Assembly: GCA_018894775.1 (NCBI GenBank)
Contig: JAHIPG010000141.1
Location: 1-6,526 of the forward strand
Direction: 5' to 3'
DNA: 6,526 nucleotides
Source: Nanobdellota archaeon
GTDB taxonomy: Archaea > Nanobdellota > Nanobdellia > SCGC-AAA011-G17 > VGLX01
The position numbers and the translations under genes were made by a program. Position 1 is the first letter of the stretch; each line of letters begins with the position of its first letter. The notes beneath the pieces were generated by a model, which made no database searches, had not been told where the DNA came from, and saw only the letters and a list, made by a program, of their open reading frames with translations. Shown here one piece after another: positions 1 to 6,045 of this stretch.

Positions 1-133
1 AGCCTTATTGAAGGAGTTTAAGTCTGTTAAGAAAATTGTCAATGCAGACCATCCTAATTTTTCAATGCTTTGCAAATCAGGATGGTCTGCATTGACAATT
101 TTCTTAACAGACTTAAACTCCTTCAATAAGGCT
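1..133. repeat. 55-bp perfect inverted repeat at the window edge (probable fold-back artefact)
   Basis: Bases 1-55 are the exact reverse complement of bases 79-133, separated by a 23-nt loop (56-78); pairing breaks at 56/78 and then resumes for four bases (57-60 with 74-77). The right arm is genuine hef coding sequence: on the minus strand it encodes the helix-hairpin-helix just after LPGVGPTLAKALL. The left arm is the same DNA turned round, so the minus-strand frame stays open but encodes unrelated residues after KL(G). The repeat starts precisely at base 1 and its arm length equals a common de Bruijn k-mer size (55). Both points suggest a contig terminus where the assembly graph folded back, or a self-primed chimeric read. 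A true genomic palindrome is possible but less likely. Confidence 0.9.
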
Positions 134-2208
134 TTTGCAAGAGTTGGCCCCACACCAGGCAAAGATTCAATTATAAATTCCTGTTGTTCTTTAGTTGTCA
201 AAGGTTTCTTTTCTGTTCTTACACCAATATCTTTTTTCTCAAACTCCTGCTCTCTTTTAGCAATGGATTTTAACATTGCAGCAGTCTCTAAAGAGTTTTT
301 TGTGCTTATTATTGGAATACCAAAGTCAATAACAATAGCAGCAAGCATACCATTAATAGCATTAGGATGGATTCTTCTTATTGAATAAATATCCTCTTCA
401 CCCTCAAGAATAATCAAAGGCTTTTCAAAATTTTCCTTTAATGCCTTAACTTGTCTCAATAACCTTTTATCAATCATAGAACTTACAAAATCTTGTTTTG
501 TCTTGAATTCAACAGCTACCCTATTTGAGAGAAGATAATCTCCTACTGCCAAATTTTTCATCTTGACATCAACTTCCTTATCGATAAGTTGTTTAATAAT
601 ACCTGAACCTTTCTCCCTGAAATCAGCAATTATATTTATCTTATCTTTTTTAACAAAGCTTTGAAGTGTAGGCTGTTTTTTTATCTCTAATTCATTATTG
701 ATATTGTCCCTTAATTTGTTAAGAATTAAGTGCATCCTTTTCTCCTTGTGGTGTGCTATCCAACGATAAGCCTCGTCACGTGTATTCTTTGTAACCAGAA
801 CAATAACTTTACCTTTTTCAGTTCTTGCGGTCCGACCCGTCCTTTGTATAGTCCTTATAGCAGAAGGAACAGGCTCATAAAAAACAACAAGATCTACTTT
901 TGGAATATCTAAACCTTCCTCCCCAATAGAAGTTGATACAAGAATATTATAATGGCCGTCTGTAAAATCATTAAGGGTTTGTATCTGTTCCTTTTGAGTC
1001 ATACCTGTCCCATTTCTTTTCATCTGGCCTACGAACAAAATACAATTAACATCCCTGATTTTATTAAGATCCTCTACTATCTTAGAAGCAGAATCTCTAT
1101 ATTGATTGAAAACTATTATCTTGGAATGGCGATTATTAGCAATCTCTTCTTTAACCTTCTTCTTTAACTCATTAAGTTTAGGATGTTCAACATTTTGTTC
1201 GTAAAGATTCTTTATCTTAATATATGCAGATTTAAAATTAAGGTCATTGACCAAAGACTTTACAGCCTTAACTTTTGTTTTATCAGCGATAGCGTACATA
1301 TTATTCATATACTTGTAGCTGGAGGATATCCCTTGAGTCTCAAAAAGCTCTGAAGCGTGCTGGACTTTTATCGATTCAGCGACTAAAGAAAGTCCTGCCC
1401 ACAAGTTATAATCCTTTTCCCCTCCAAAAACCCGTCGCTGCAACTCTTTTTGAACTGAAAGAATATCTTTTTTAGTTGTATAATTTACCGAAGGTATCAA
1501 GCCTAATTGATGCATCCTTTCGAGTTTGGATTTAAAGCAATCATCAAGGAAATTTTTTATTTCTTTAAAATTATCTGGAAAATTAATTGTGATATACTCA
1601 ACATCAAGCTCTTGAACGTAAGGTTTAACATCAGGATCAGAATCTGATCTTAATTCTATATTCTCAATGAAGAGATTCTTACTTACTTCAGTTATCTTCT
1701 GCAAATCAGATCCGGGAGAAGCAGTAAGTCCAATTATCCTCGGAAAATTACCTTTCTTGTGGTACTGTTTAGCCATAAATACATAATCATAATCACCAAC
1801 AGCCCGATGCGCTTCATCAAAAACCATCAAAGAGATTTCTTCAAGATTAATCCTTTTATTTATGATATCATTCACGCAACCTTGAGGTGTGGATACTACT
1901 ATAGTTGCATCTTTCCATTGCTGCTCTCTTTTATCAGGACTTACAGCTCCAGTAAAGAGAAAAATCTTTGAATCATCTATATCAGTACACTCTTTAAACT
2001 CTTTACAGATTTGATTTGCTAATGGTTTTGTAGGAGTTAAAAATAATATTTTAGAATCTGGATGGGTGTTAAGCCTATTGATTGCAACTAATATTGCTGT
2101 TTTAGTCTTGCCCAATCCTGTTGGTAAAATTATAAGGCAGTTATGTTTTGTTGCACTGTGAAGAATTGTCTCTTGGTATAACCTTGGCTTAAAGTTTTTT
2201 ATCTGCAT
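1..2208 (-). CDS. hef: Hef-type ATP-dependent helicase / XPF-family structure-specific nuclease (3' end lost)
   Basis: Hef is the archaeal relative of FANCM and XPF; it unwinds and cleaves forked and branched DNA at stalled replication forks. The frame is open for 736 codons from ATG at 2208. The superfamily 2 helicase part shows Walker A PTGLGKT (residues 29-35), LTPTKPL (57-63), DEAH (131-134), LTASPG (161-166), a Hef-type insert up to about 355, then IIVFNQYRDSA (363-373), GEEGLDIP (429-436) and QRTGRTAR (455-462). The XPF-type nuclease follows, with IIADFRE (526-532), GDY (556-558), then EFKTKQD (567-573), where the family usually has ERKxxxD, so the central Arg is Phe. IHPNAINGMLAAI and AKREQE continue the domain, and the first helix-hairpin-helix is LPGVGPTLAKALL (683-695). 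Compared with Pyrococcus Hef (about 760 aa), only about the last 20 residues should be missing; residues after about 718 come from the inverted repeat and should be discarded. The start is supported by a TATA box 27 nt upstream, which implies a leaderless mRNA. The gene is divergent from the prkA group. Confidence 0.95.
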   Translation of the reverse strand, partial: MQIKNFKPRLYQETILHSATKHNCLIILPTGLGKTKTAILVAINRLNTHPDSKILFLTPTKPLANQICKEFKECTDIDDSKIFLFTGAVSPDKREQQWKDATIVVSTPQGCVNDIINKRINLEEISLMVFDEAHRAVGDYDYVFMAKQYHKKGNFPRIIGLTASPGSDLQKITEVSKNLFIENIELRSDSDPDVKPYVQELDVEYITINFPDNFKEIKNFLDDCFKSKLERMHQLGLIPSVNYTTKKDILSVQKELQRRVFGGEKDYNLWAGLSLVAESIKVQHASELFETQGISSSYKYMNNMYAIADKTKVKAVKSLVNDLNFKSAYIKIKNLYEQNVEHPKLNELKKKVKEEIANNRHSKIIVFNQYRDSASKIVEDLNKIRDVNCILFVGQMKRNGTGMTQKEQIQTLNDFTDGHYNILVSTSIGEEGLDIPKVDLVVFYEPVPSAIRTIQRTGRTARTEKGKVIVLVTKNTRDEAYRWIAHHKEKRMHLILNKLRDNINNELEIKKQPTLQSFVKKDKINIIADFREKGSGIIKQLIDKEVDVKMKNLAVGDYLLSNRVAVEFKTKQDFVSSMIDKRLLRQVKALKENFEKPLIILEGEEDIYSIRRIHPNAINGMLAAIVIDFGIPIISTKNSLETAAMLKSIAKREQEFEKKDIGVRTEKKPLTTKEQQEFIIESLPGVGPTLAKALLKEFKSVKKIVNADHPDLQSIEKLGWSALTIFLTDLNSFNKA

Positions 2209-2230
2209 GAACAAAAGAATATTAAACTAA

Positions 2231-2246
2231 CTTATAAAACTTTTCG
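2231..2246 (-). promoter_or_regulatory. Archaeal BRE/TATA promoter of hef
   Basis: Read on the minus strand the sequence is CGAAAAGTTTTATAAG: an A-rich BRE-like stretch followed directly by a TATA-like box. The centre of the box is about 27 nt upstream of the hef ATG, the usual TATA-to-start distance in archaea, so transcription probably begins at or next to the start codon. This agrees with the absence of a Shine-Dalgarno sequence before that ATG. Confidence 0.6.
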
Positions 2247-2342
2247 AATTCTATAATTCCCCTTTGTCCTTATAAAGTTTAGGTACATATTTGTCAAAAT
2301 TCAAGAAAAATTGTCTCTAATTCCATAAATGACTAAAATAAG

Positions 2343-2358
2343 CCGGTAACTTTATATG
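2343..2358 (+). promoter_or_regulatory. Archaeal BRE/TATA promoter of the prkA-yhbH-spoVR transcript
   Basis: CCGGTAACTTTATATG contains a good archaeal TATA element (TTTATAT, 2351-2357) preceded by a purine/AA-containing BRE-like segment. Using the usual spacing, the transcript would start near 2379-2381. That leaves about 50 nt before the small leader ORF and about 123 nt before prkA, so unlike hef this mRNA would have a real 5' leader. Confidence 0.55.
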
Positions 2359-2420
2359 GTATTACTGATTATAGTGAGTAGGGTTATTAGAATTTGTCTT
2401 GGGGTGCTTAAAATCAAAAA

Positions 2421-2426
2421 AGGTGA
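2421..2426 (+). promoter_or_regulatory. Shine-Dalgarno of the leader ORF
   Basis: AGGTGA is an uninterrupted match to the archaeal Shine-Dalgarno consensus GGAGGTGA and sits 4 nt before the ATG at 2431. A match this good followed at once by an ATG is the main reason to treat the following short frame as possibly translated. Confidence 0.55.
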
Positions 2427-2430
2427 AATA

Positions 2431-2502
2431 ATGAGGTATATGCAAATCTATGCTATAAATTCGTTTTCTTTTATCTTAAAACAAAAAATGGGGAGGCCAT
2501 AA
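2431..2502 (+). CDS. Putative 23-aa leader peptide / small protein upstream of prkA
   Basis: ATG at 2431 opens a 23-codon frame starting MRYMQIYAIN and ending LKQKMGRP, with TAA at 2500-2502. It is not a family I recognise. It lies wholly inside the predicted mRNA leader of prkA, has its own AGGTGA 4 nt upstream, and its stop is separated from the prkA ATG by a single base (TAAAATG). Its last codons contain the GGGGAGG that serves as the prkA ribosome binding site. A ribosome terminating here would be placed on the prkA start, so translational coupling is plausible. The middle (INSFSFIL) is hydrophobic but too short to call a membrane segment. It may be a regulatory leader peptide, a small protein, or a chance frame; its short length makes chance a serious alternative. 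Confidence 0.4.
   Translation: MRYMQIYAINSFSFILKQKMGRP
2490..2496 (+). promoter_or_regulatory. Ribosome binding site of prkA
   Basis: GGGGAGG, containing the core GGAGG at 2492-2496, ends 7 nt before the ATG at 2504 and fixes that start. It overlaps the last codons of the leader ORF. Confidence 0.75.
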
Positions 2503-2503
2503 A

Positions 2504-4567
2504 ATGAAACAAAATGTGAAAACATTAGACGAATATATGGGAGAAATTAAAGATGGTAAACGGAGGTTTGAAAATGCTTTTCAAACTATTACTAGAATGA
2601 TTCTAGATGGCGATGATATGATCGAAAAAGTAAATGTTAATGGTAAACAAACGTTTGACTTCAATATCTTCAGACAAGGTAAAAAGCACATGGTTGGGAT
2701 GTATGATGAAATCAACAGTTTCGTAAACTTCGTAAAGGATGCAGCAGAAGGAGGATCATCCAATGAAATGGCATTCATTCTCGTCGGAGAACCAGGAAAC
2801 GGAAAAACATTCTTCGTTGAATACCTATGTTCCTTATACAGGAATTTTTTAGAATTAGAAGAGAACAAAAAATTCACATTCCAATTCAAAGGACTTGACA
2901 AACTAGCAAGCTATGGAAAAATTGACACAATAGAATCACAGTCATATGAAGACCCAATGATTCTTGCAATGAGCATGATGCCAACAAAAAATGAATCAAT
3001 CAAATTCTTGCAAGAAATGGGATTTACAGACGAGCAACTTGAGCAAATATACAGTAACTATAGGCCTTTAGGAGCATGTAGCTCTTACATACTGAATGAC
3101 TTAAGAAAATTTACTGGTGGAGATATTGAAAAAATAAAAGAAATGATAGAAGTTGTTGAAGTTCCAATGAGTGAAACATTAGGAACAGTTACAGGAAAAT
3201 ACCCTGCAAAAGATAAGATTACATCATCAGCGGTAGATCTTCTGGGTGAAGAATCTATACAAAGACTTCTACATATAACAGACACAAATAATCCTTATAG
3301 GTTTGACATAAGAAGAGGAGCACTTGCAAGGATTGCAGGTGGAGGAATCCATTTTAGTGATGAACTCTTCAGGAACAAAAAAGACCTTGTACAAGTTTAC
3401 TTAGGTGTTATACAAAATAGAACAATTGAGGTAGATGGATACAAATGGCCTATTGACGCATTAATCATAGGAACAAGCAATAACTCCGTGTTCAATAAAT
3501 TCCTTCTAGAGGAGGAAGAGGCACCAATCGTAGACAGATGCAGAGTCTGTTATGTAGGGCATAACACTAACTATAAACTACAGAACGAATTGACAAGATA
3601 TGCTATCGGTAGTAAAAATAAGAAAACCTTGATGGGTGAAGTATTACATGAGGATCCGAATTTAGTATACGCAGCATCACTAACAGCAGTATTATCTAGA
3701 TTGCCAAGAGTAGAGGAAAAATTAACACCTATTGAAATGATGAAATTAGCTGCAGGGGAACAAGCTGGAGAGAAAAGTATCAAAACACTTGCAGAAGTGA
3801 TTGATAGATTGATGTACGAACCTGATGTTACAAAAAGGTTTGGTCAAAAAGGAATAGGGCAAAGGAATCTTGGTAGGGCTATACAAAAACTGCTGGAAAC
3901 ATCTGAAACTAACGAAGGAAAATGTTTGTATGCAGAAGACTTCTTCAAAGCAATGGGGCAAGTGATTTTAGATTACGTGCCAGACTCAAATGACAGGACA
4001 AAATACCTTGATGACATAAAAATTGCAAAGAGTCTATATAGAGATAAAATTATGGAAGAGATGTTCAACGCTTACATGGACGAACCTATGGCAATAAAGA
4101 AAGACGTGATGAATTATGTAAACATGATCATAGGTGTTGGAGCAGAACACTTAGGTCCTGATAAAGTATGGAAGTACAAAGATCCACAAACAGCTGAACT
4201 AAAAGCAATCAAAATCGACGAGAAATACGTCAATAGCGTAGAAGAAAGGCTGGGCTTGAAATCAAACGAGCAGAAGGAAACATTCAGGACTACAATAAGA
4301 AAAATCTATGGACAAAAAGTCATCACAGACCCCAACTATGACTTCATGGACAATAACCAACTAGTGAAAGCAGTAACGGATGTAAGACTAAAATCAGACA
4401 TCGCCGGAGCAGGAAGCCTTATCGGAGCATTAGCAAACAGGACAAACGAAGAAAATCAAAAACTCTACGACAGAATGATTGATACAATGGCTAACAAACT
4501 GAACTACTGTCCAACATGTGCACAAAGAACCATAGAGTACTTTTGTACCAAACAGGATGAGAAATAA
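2504..4567 (+). CDS. prkA: PrkA-family AAA+ ATPase / serine protein kinase
   Basis: This is a 687-residue cytosolic protein of the PrkA/YeaG family. Members have an N-terminal AAA+ ATPase domain and a C-terminal domain with remote similarity to eukaryotic protein kinases. Kinase activity was the original assignment, but Bacillus PrkA has also been described as an ATP-dependent protease, so the biochemical role is unsettled. Visible here are RFENAFQTITRMILDG near residues 21-36, Walker A GEPGNGKT (95-102), a Walker B-like GGGIHFSDELF (279-289), a sensor-like ALIIGTSNN (319-327) and an Arg-rich VDRCRV segment (343-348). The region from about 430 on is the PrkA C-terminal domain. The extreme C-terminus has a CPTC pair (669, 672) and a further Cys at 681, possibly a small metal site. 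Bacterial PrkA is usually about 630-645 residues, so this one is slightly long. It is followed after 50 nt by yhbH and then spoVR, the conserved partners. Family assignment is firm; the target is unknown. Confidence 0.93.
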   Translation: MKQNVKTLDEYMGEIKDGKRRFENAFQTITRMILDGDDMIEKVNVNGKQTFDFNIFRQGKKHMVGMYDEINSFVNFVKDAAEGGSSNEMAFILVGEPGNGKTFFVEYLCSLYRNFLELEENKKFTFQFKGLDKLASYGKIDTIESQSYEDPMILAMSMMPTKNESIKFLQEMGFTDEQLEQIYSNYRPLGACSSYILNDLRKFTGGDIEKIKEMIEVVEVPMSETLGTVTGKYPAKDKITSSAVDLLGEESIQRLLHITDTNNPYRFDIRRGALARIAGGGIHFSDELFRNKKDLVQVYLGVIQNRTIEVDGYKWPIDALIIGTSNNSVFNKFLLEEEEAPIVDRCRVCYVGHNTNYKLQNELTRYAIGSKNKKTLMGEVLHEDPNLVYAASLTAVLSRLPRVEEKLTPIEMMKLAAGEQAGEKSIKTLAEVIDRLMYEPDVTKRFGQKGIGQRNLGRAIQKLLETSETNEGKCLYAEDFFKAMGQVILDYVPDSNDRTKYLDDIKIAKSLYRDKIMEEMFNAYMDEPMAIKKDVMNYVNMIIGVGAEHLGPDKVWKYKDPQTAELKAIKIDEKYVNSVEERLGLKSNEQKETFRTTIRKIYGQKVITDPNYDFMDNNQLVKAVTDVRLKSDIAGAGSLIGALANRTNEENQKLYDRMIDTMANKLNYCPTCAQRTIEYFCTKQDEK

Positions 4568-4584
4568 ATCTCATCACTTTTTTT
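4556..4584 (+). terminator. Hairpin plus T7 tract at the prkA stop (possible partial terminator)
   Basis: GATGAGA (4556-4562) pairs perfectly with TCTCATC (4569-4575) around a 6-nt loop that carries most of the TAA stop. Two bases later comes a run of seven T (4578-4584). The shape resembles an intrinsic terminator, and archaeal RNA polymerase does stop at T-rich tracts. The stem is short and AT-containing, and yhbH follows in the same direction only 33 nt later. Partial read-through that lowers yhbH-spoVR relative to prkA, or an mRNA processing/stability element, is therefore more likely than full termination. Confidence 0.4.
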
Positions 4585-4604
4585 ATTAAATTATAATCTA
4601 AATT

Positions 4605-4610
4605 AGGCGG
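4605..4610 (+). promoter_or_regulatory. Weak ribosome binding site of yhbH
   Basis: AGGCGG ends 7 nt before the ATG at 4618. It is an imperfect match to GGAGGTGA (one interrupting C), weaker than the sites before prkA and spoVR, and suggests lower translation of this cistron or dependence on coupling. Confidence 0.45.
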
Positions 4611-4617
4611 CAAAAAA

Positions 4618-6036
4618 ATGACACTAAAAAAAGATTTGAACATATATGAGAAGCTTAAGAAAAATGGCAAGCTTTCTCATGAAAAAGAACAAGGAATTTT
4701 ATTTGAATTAAGCTTACAAGGAGAACATGAAGTGCATGAATGTCCTCTAGACAAAAACCTATCTATAGGTAAACTTTTGGACTATATGTCTCTGGTTAAG
4801 AAAAACGGAATTTATAGACTTAATGATTATAATTATCTTCAAGAAATGGGTCATTCACAACCTAATGGAATGCAAGCCTTACAAACTATAGATGACCTTC
4901 TGGCAAGAGATGAACAAAGAGCACAAGATGGTTTTCCAAAGAAAATCAAGATTGGAAAAATAGTAAAACCTGGAAGAGGTAAGAAAGGAAAAGTAATAGT
5001 AGTTCCAACAACCCAAGAAGAGAAATTCTACCATGATGATAACTTTACCCCTCCTCAAGAAGGTGGTCAGGGTGAAGGTGGTCAGGGAGAAGGTGAGGAA
5101 GGAGAAGTAATCGGAGAACAACCCATTGATGGGCAAGAAGGGGAAGGTGAGGAAGGAGACCAAGGACCAGGCCAAGGTGAAGGCGGAGACCATGGAATAG
5201 GCTCAGATGCATACGACCTTGGAAAAATTCTTACAAAACAATTTGAACTACCAAACATTCAACAAAAAAAGAAAAAAAGAGCTGTAACCAAATACAAATA
5301 TGATTTAACAGATAGAAATAGATATGGGCAACTTCTAGATAAGAAGGCAACTCTGAGGAAAATAGTTAAAACAAACATTAGCTTGGGAAATATACCTGAT
5401 CCAAGTAATATTGACACACAAAAGTTCATGGTCGCTCCCAGAGACAGAGTTATGAGAGCACTATCAAAGGAGAAGGAATATGAATCTCCAGCAGTAGTAT
5501 TCTTCATTAGAGATTATTCTGGATCAATGATGGGTAAACCTACAGAAGTTGTGGTCAACCAACACATACTCATATACGCATGGTTGATGTACCAATATGA
5601 AAAAATCGTTGAATCCAGGTTTATTCTCCATGATACATCAGCAAAAGAAGTTCCAGACTTCTACACATATTACAATTCGACTGTTGCAGGAGGAACACAG
5701 GTTGTATCATCCTTCAAATTGGCTCACGAGATTGTAGAAAAAGAAAATCTCGCAAGAGACTATAACATATACGTCTTTTATGGAGGCGATGGAGATGACT
5801 GGGATGATGGAAAGGAATGTATTGAGTATCTGGAAAAGATGATGACTTATACTAATAGGATTGGCTTAACTATAGCGTCCAACTATGGTCAGCCAGGTGC
5901 TACAACTATGGCCCAATACCTTGGATCATCGGGAATATTAGAGAAATCAGACTTGATAAGACTTGTTTCAATGGATGCAAACCAAGTAGATGAAGATGTT
6001 TTAATCGAGGGAATTAAACATCTAATCTCAGCATGA
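4618..6036 (+). CDS. yhbH: YeaH/YhbH family protein (DUF444), von Willebrand A-like
   Basis: This is a 472-residue protein of the DUF444 family, the standard genetic partner of PrkA; E. coli YeaH acts with the kinase YeaG in nitrogen starvation, and Bacillus YhbH is linked to sporulation. The C-terminal half is a von Willebrand A-like fold: FFIRDYSGSMMG contains the metal-site motif DxSxS (Asp299, Ser301, Ser303), GGTQV supplies a likely third-loop Thr (360), and GGDGDDW (389-395) matches the acidic GDxW turn of the family. Residues 148-195 are a low-complexity Gly/Glu/Gln/Asp linker, followed by the basic cluster QKKKKRA. The first ~95 residues precede the RDEQR...GFPKKIKIGKI segment that I align with the usual N-terminal part of the family. 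The protein is longer than Bacillus YhbH (about 390) or E. coli YeaH (about 430), consistent with an N-terminal extension. It has no signal peptide or membrane segment. The stop TGA overlaps the spoVR ribosome binding site. Family assignment is confident; molecular function is not known. Confidence 0.92.
   Translation: MTLKKDLNIYEKLKKNGKLSHEKEQGILFELSLQGEHEVHECPLDKNLSIGKLLDYMSLVKKNGIYRLNDYNYLQEMGHSQPNGMQALQTIDDLLARDEQRAQDGFPKKIKIGKIVKPGRGKKGKVIVVPTTQEEKFYHDDNFTPPQEGGQGEGGQGEGEEGEVIGEQPIDGQEGEGEEGDQGPGQGEGGDHGIGSDAYDLGKILTKQFELPNIQQKKKKRAVTKYKYDLTDRNRYGQLLDKKATLRKIVKTNISLGNIPDPSNIDTQKFMVAPRDRVMRALSKEKEYESPAVVFFIRDYSGSMMGKPTEVVVNQHILIYAWLMYQYEKIVESRFILHDTSAKEVPDFYTYYNSTVAGGTQVVSSFKLAHEIVEKENLARDYNIYVFYGGDGDDWDDGKECIEYLEKMMTYTNRIGLTIASNYGQPGATTMAQYLGSSGILEKSDLIRLVSMDANQVDEDVLIEGIKHLISA
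5059..5202 (+). repeat. Low-complexity repeats encoding the Gly/Glu/Gln linker of YhbH
   Basis: Two adjacent 15-bp units of GAAGGTGGTCAGGG plus T or A (5059-5073 and 5074-5088) encode EGGQG twice. A 17-bp word GAAGGTGAGGAAGGAGA occurs exactly at 5089-5105 and again at 5143-5159. Together they encode an acidic, disordered linker. Such repeats can expand or contract by slippage. A Gly-rich acidic linker before the von Willebrand domain is common in this family, so it is not evidence of transfer. Confidence 0.75.
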
Positions 6037-6041
6037 GGTGG
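6035..6041 (+). promoter_or_regulatory. Ribosome binding site of spoVR overlapping the yhbH stop
   Basis: GAGGTGG, carrying a strong GAGGTG core, ends 4 nt before the ATG at 6046. Its first two bases belong to the TGA stop of yhbH, so the two genes are probably translationally coupled. It fixes the spoVR start. Confidence 0.75.
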
Positions 6042-6045
6042 CAAA

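Larger units (their letters stand above)
2209..2503. other. Divergent intergenic region between hef and prkA
   Basis: This 295-bp AT-rich stretch separates hef (leftward) from the prkA-yhbH-spoVR group (rightward). It holds a TATA-like element for hef at 2231-2240, a second TTATAA at 2269-2277 of unclear use, a TATA-like element for the rightward transcript at 2351-2357, and a small ORF at 2431-2502. I see no tRNA, no convincing C/D-box RNA and no riboswitch fold by eye. The word ATTTGTC recurs at 2289-2295 and 2392-2398, with no evident meaning. Confidence 0.7.

Noticed and set aside
1..133. Inverted repeat as a hairpin telomere, transposon end or transcription terminator
   Set aside because: The right arm is conserved hef coding sequence and the left arm merely its reverse copy; no T-tract, transposase or terminal motif is associated with it.
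8..388. Rightward 126-codon open frame at the left edge
   Set aside because: It is antisense to the Hef nuclease and helix-hairpin-helix coding sequence and starts inside the artefactual inverted repeat; the protein resembles nothing and has no ribosome binding site.
730..1971. Rightward open frames of 60-71 codons at 730-912, 952-1167 and 1759-1971
   Set aside because: All lie antisense within the well-supported hef gene, whose helicase motifs run through these same bases.
2269..2277. Second TATA-like element CTTATAAAG in the intergenic region
   Set aside because: TTATAA is palindromic and could serve either strand, but it is too far from the hef ATG for a leaderless start and too far upstream of the likely prkA start; common by chance in AT-rich DNA.
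2581..3961. Leftward open frames of 66-106 codons within prkA
   Set aside because: Antisense shadows of conserved PrkA sequence, with no ribosome binding site or family resemblance.
5059..5202. Tandem repeats in yhbH as a possible CRISPR-like or mobile-element signal
   Set aside because: The repeats stay in frame and encode the acidic linker typical of this family; there are no unique spacers, target-site duplications or terminal inverted repeats.
4879..5507. Leftward open frames of 104 and 82 codons within yhbH
   Set aside because: Antisense to the linker and von Willebrand region; their Phe/Leu/Ser-rich composition is what the complement of a Glu/Lys/Gly-rich gene gives.
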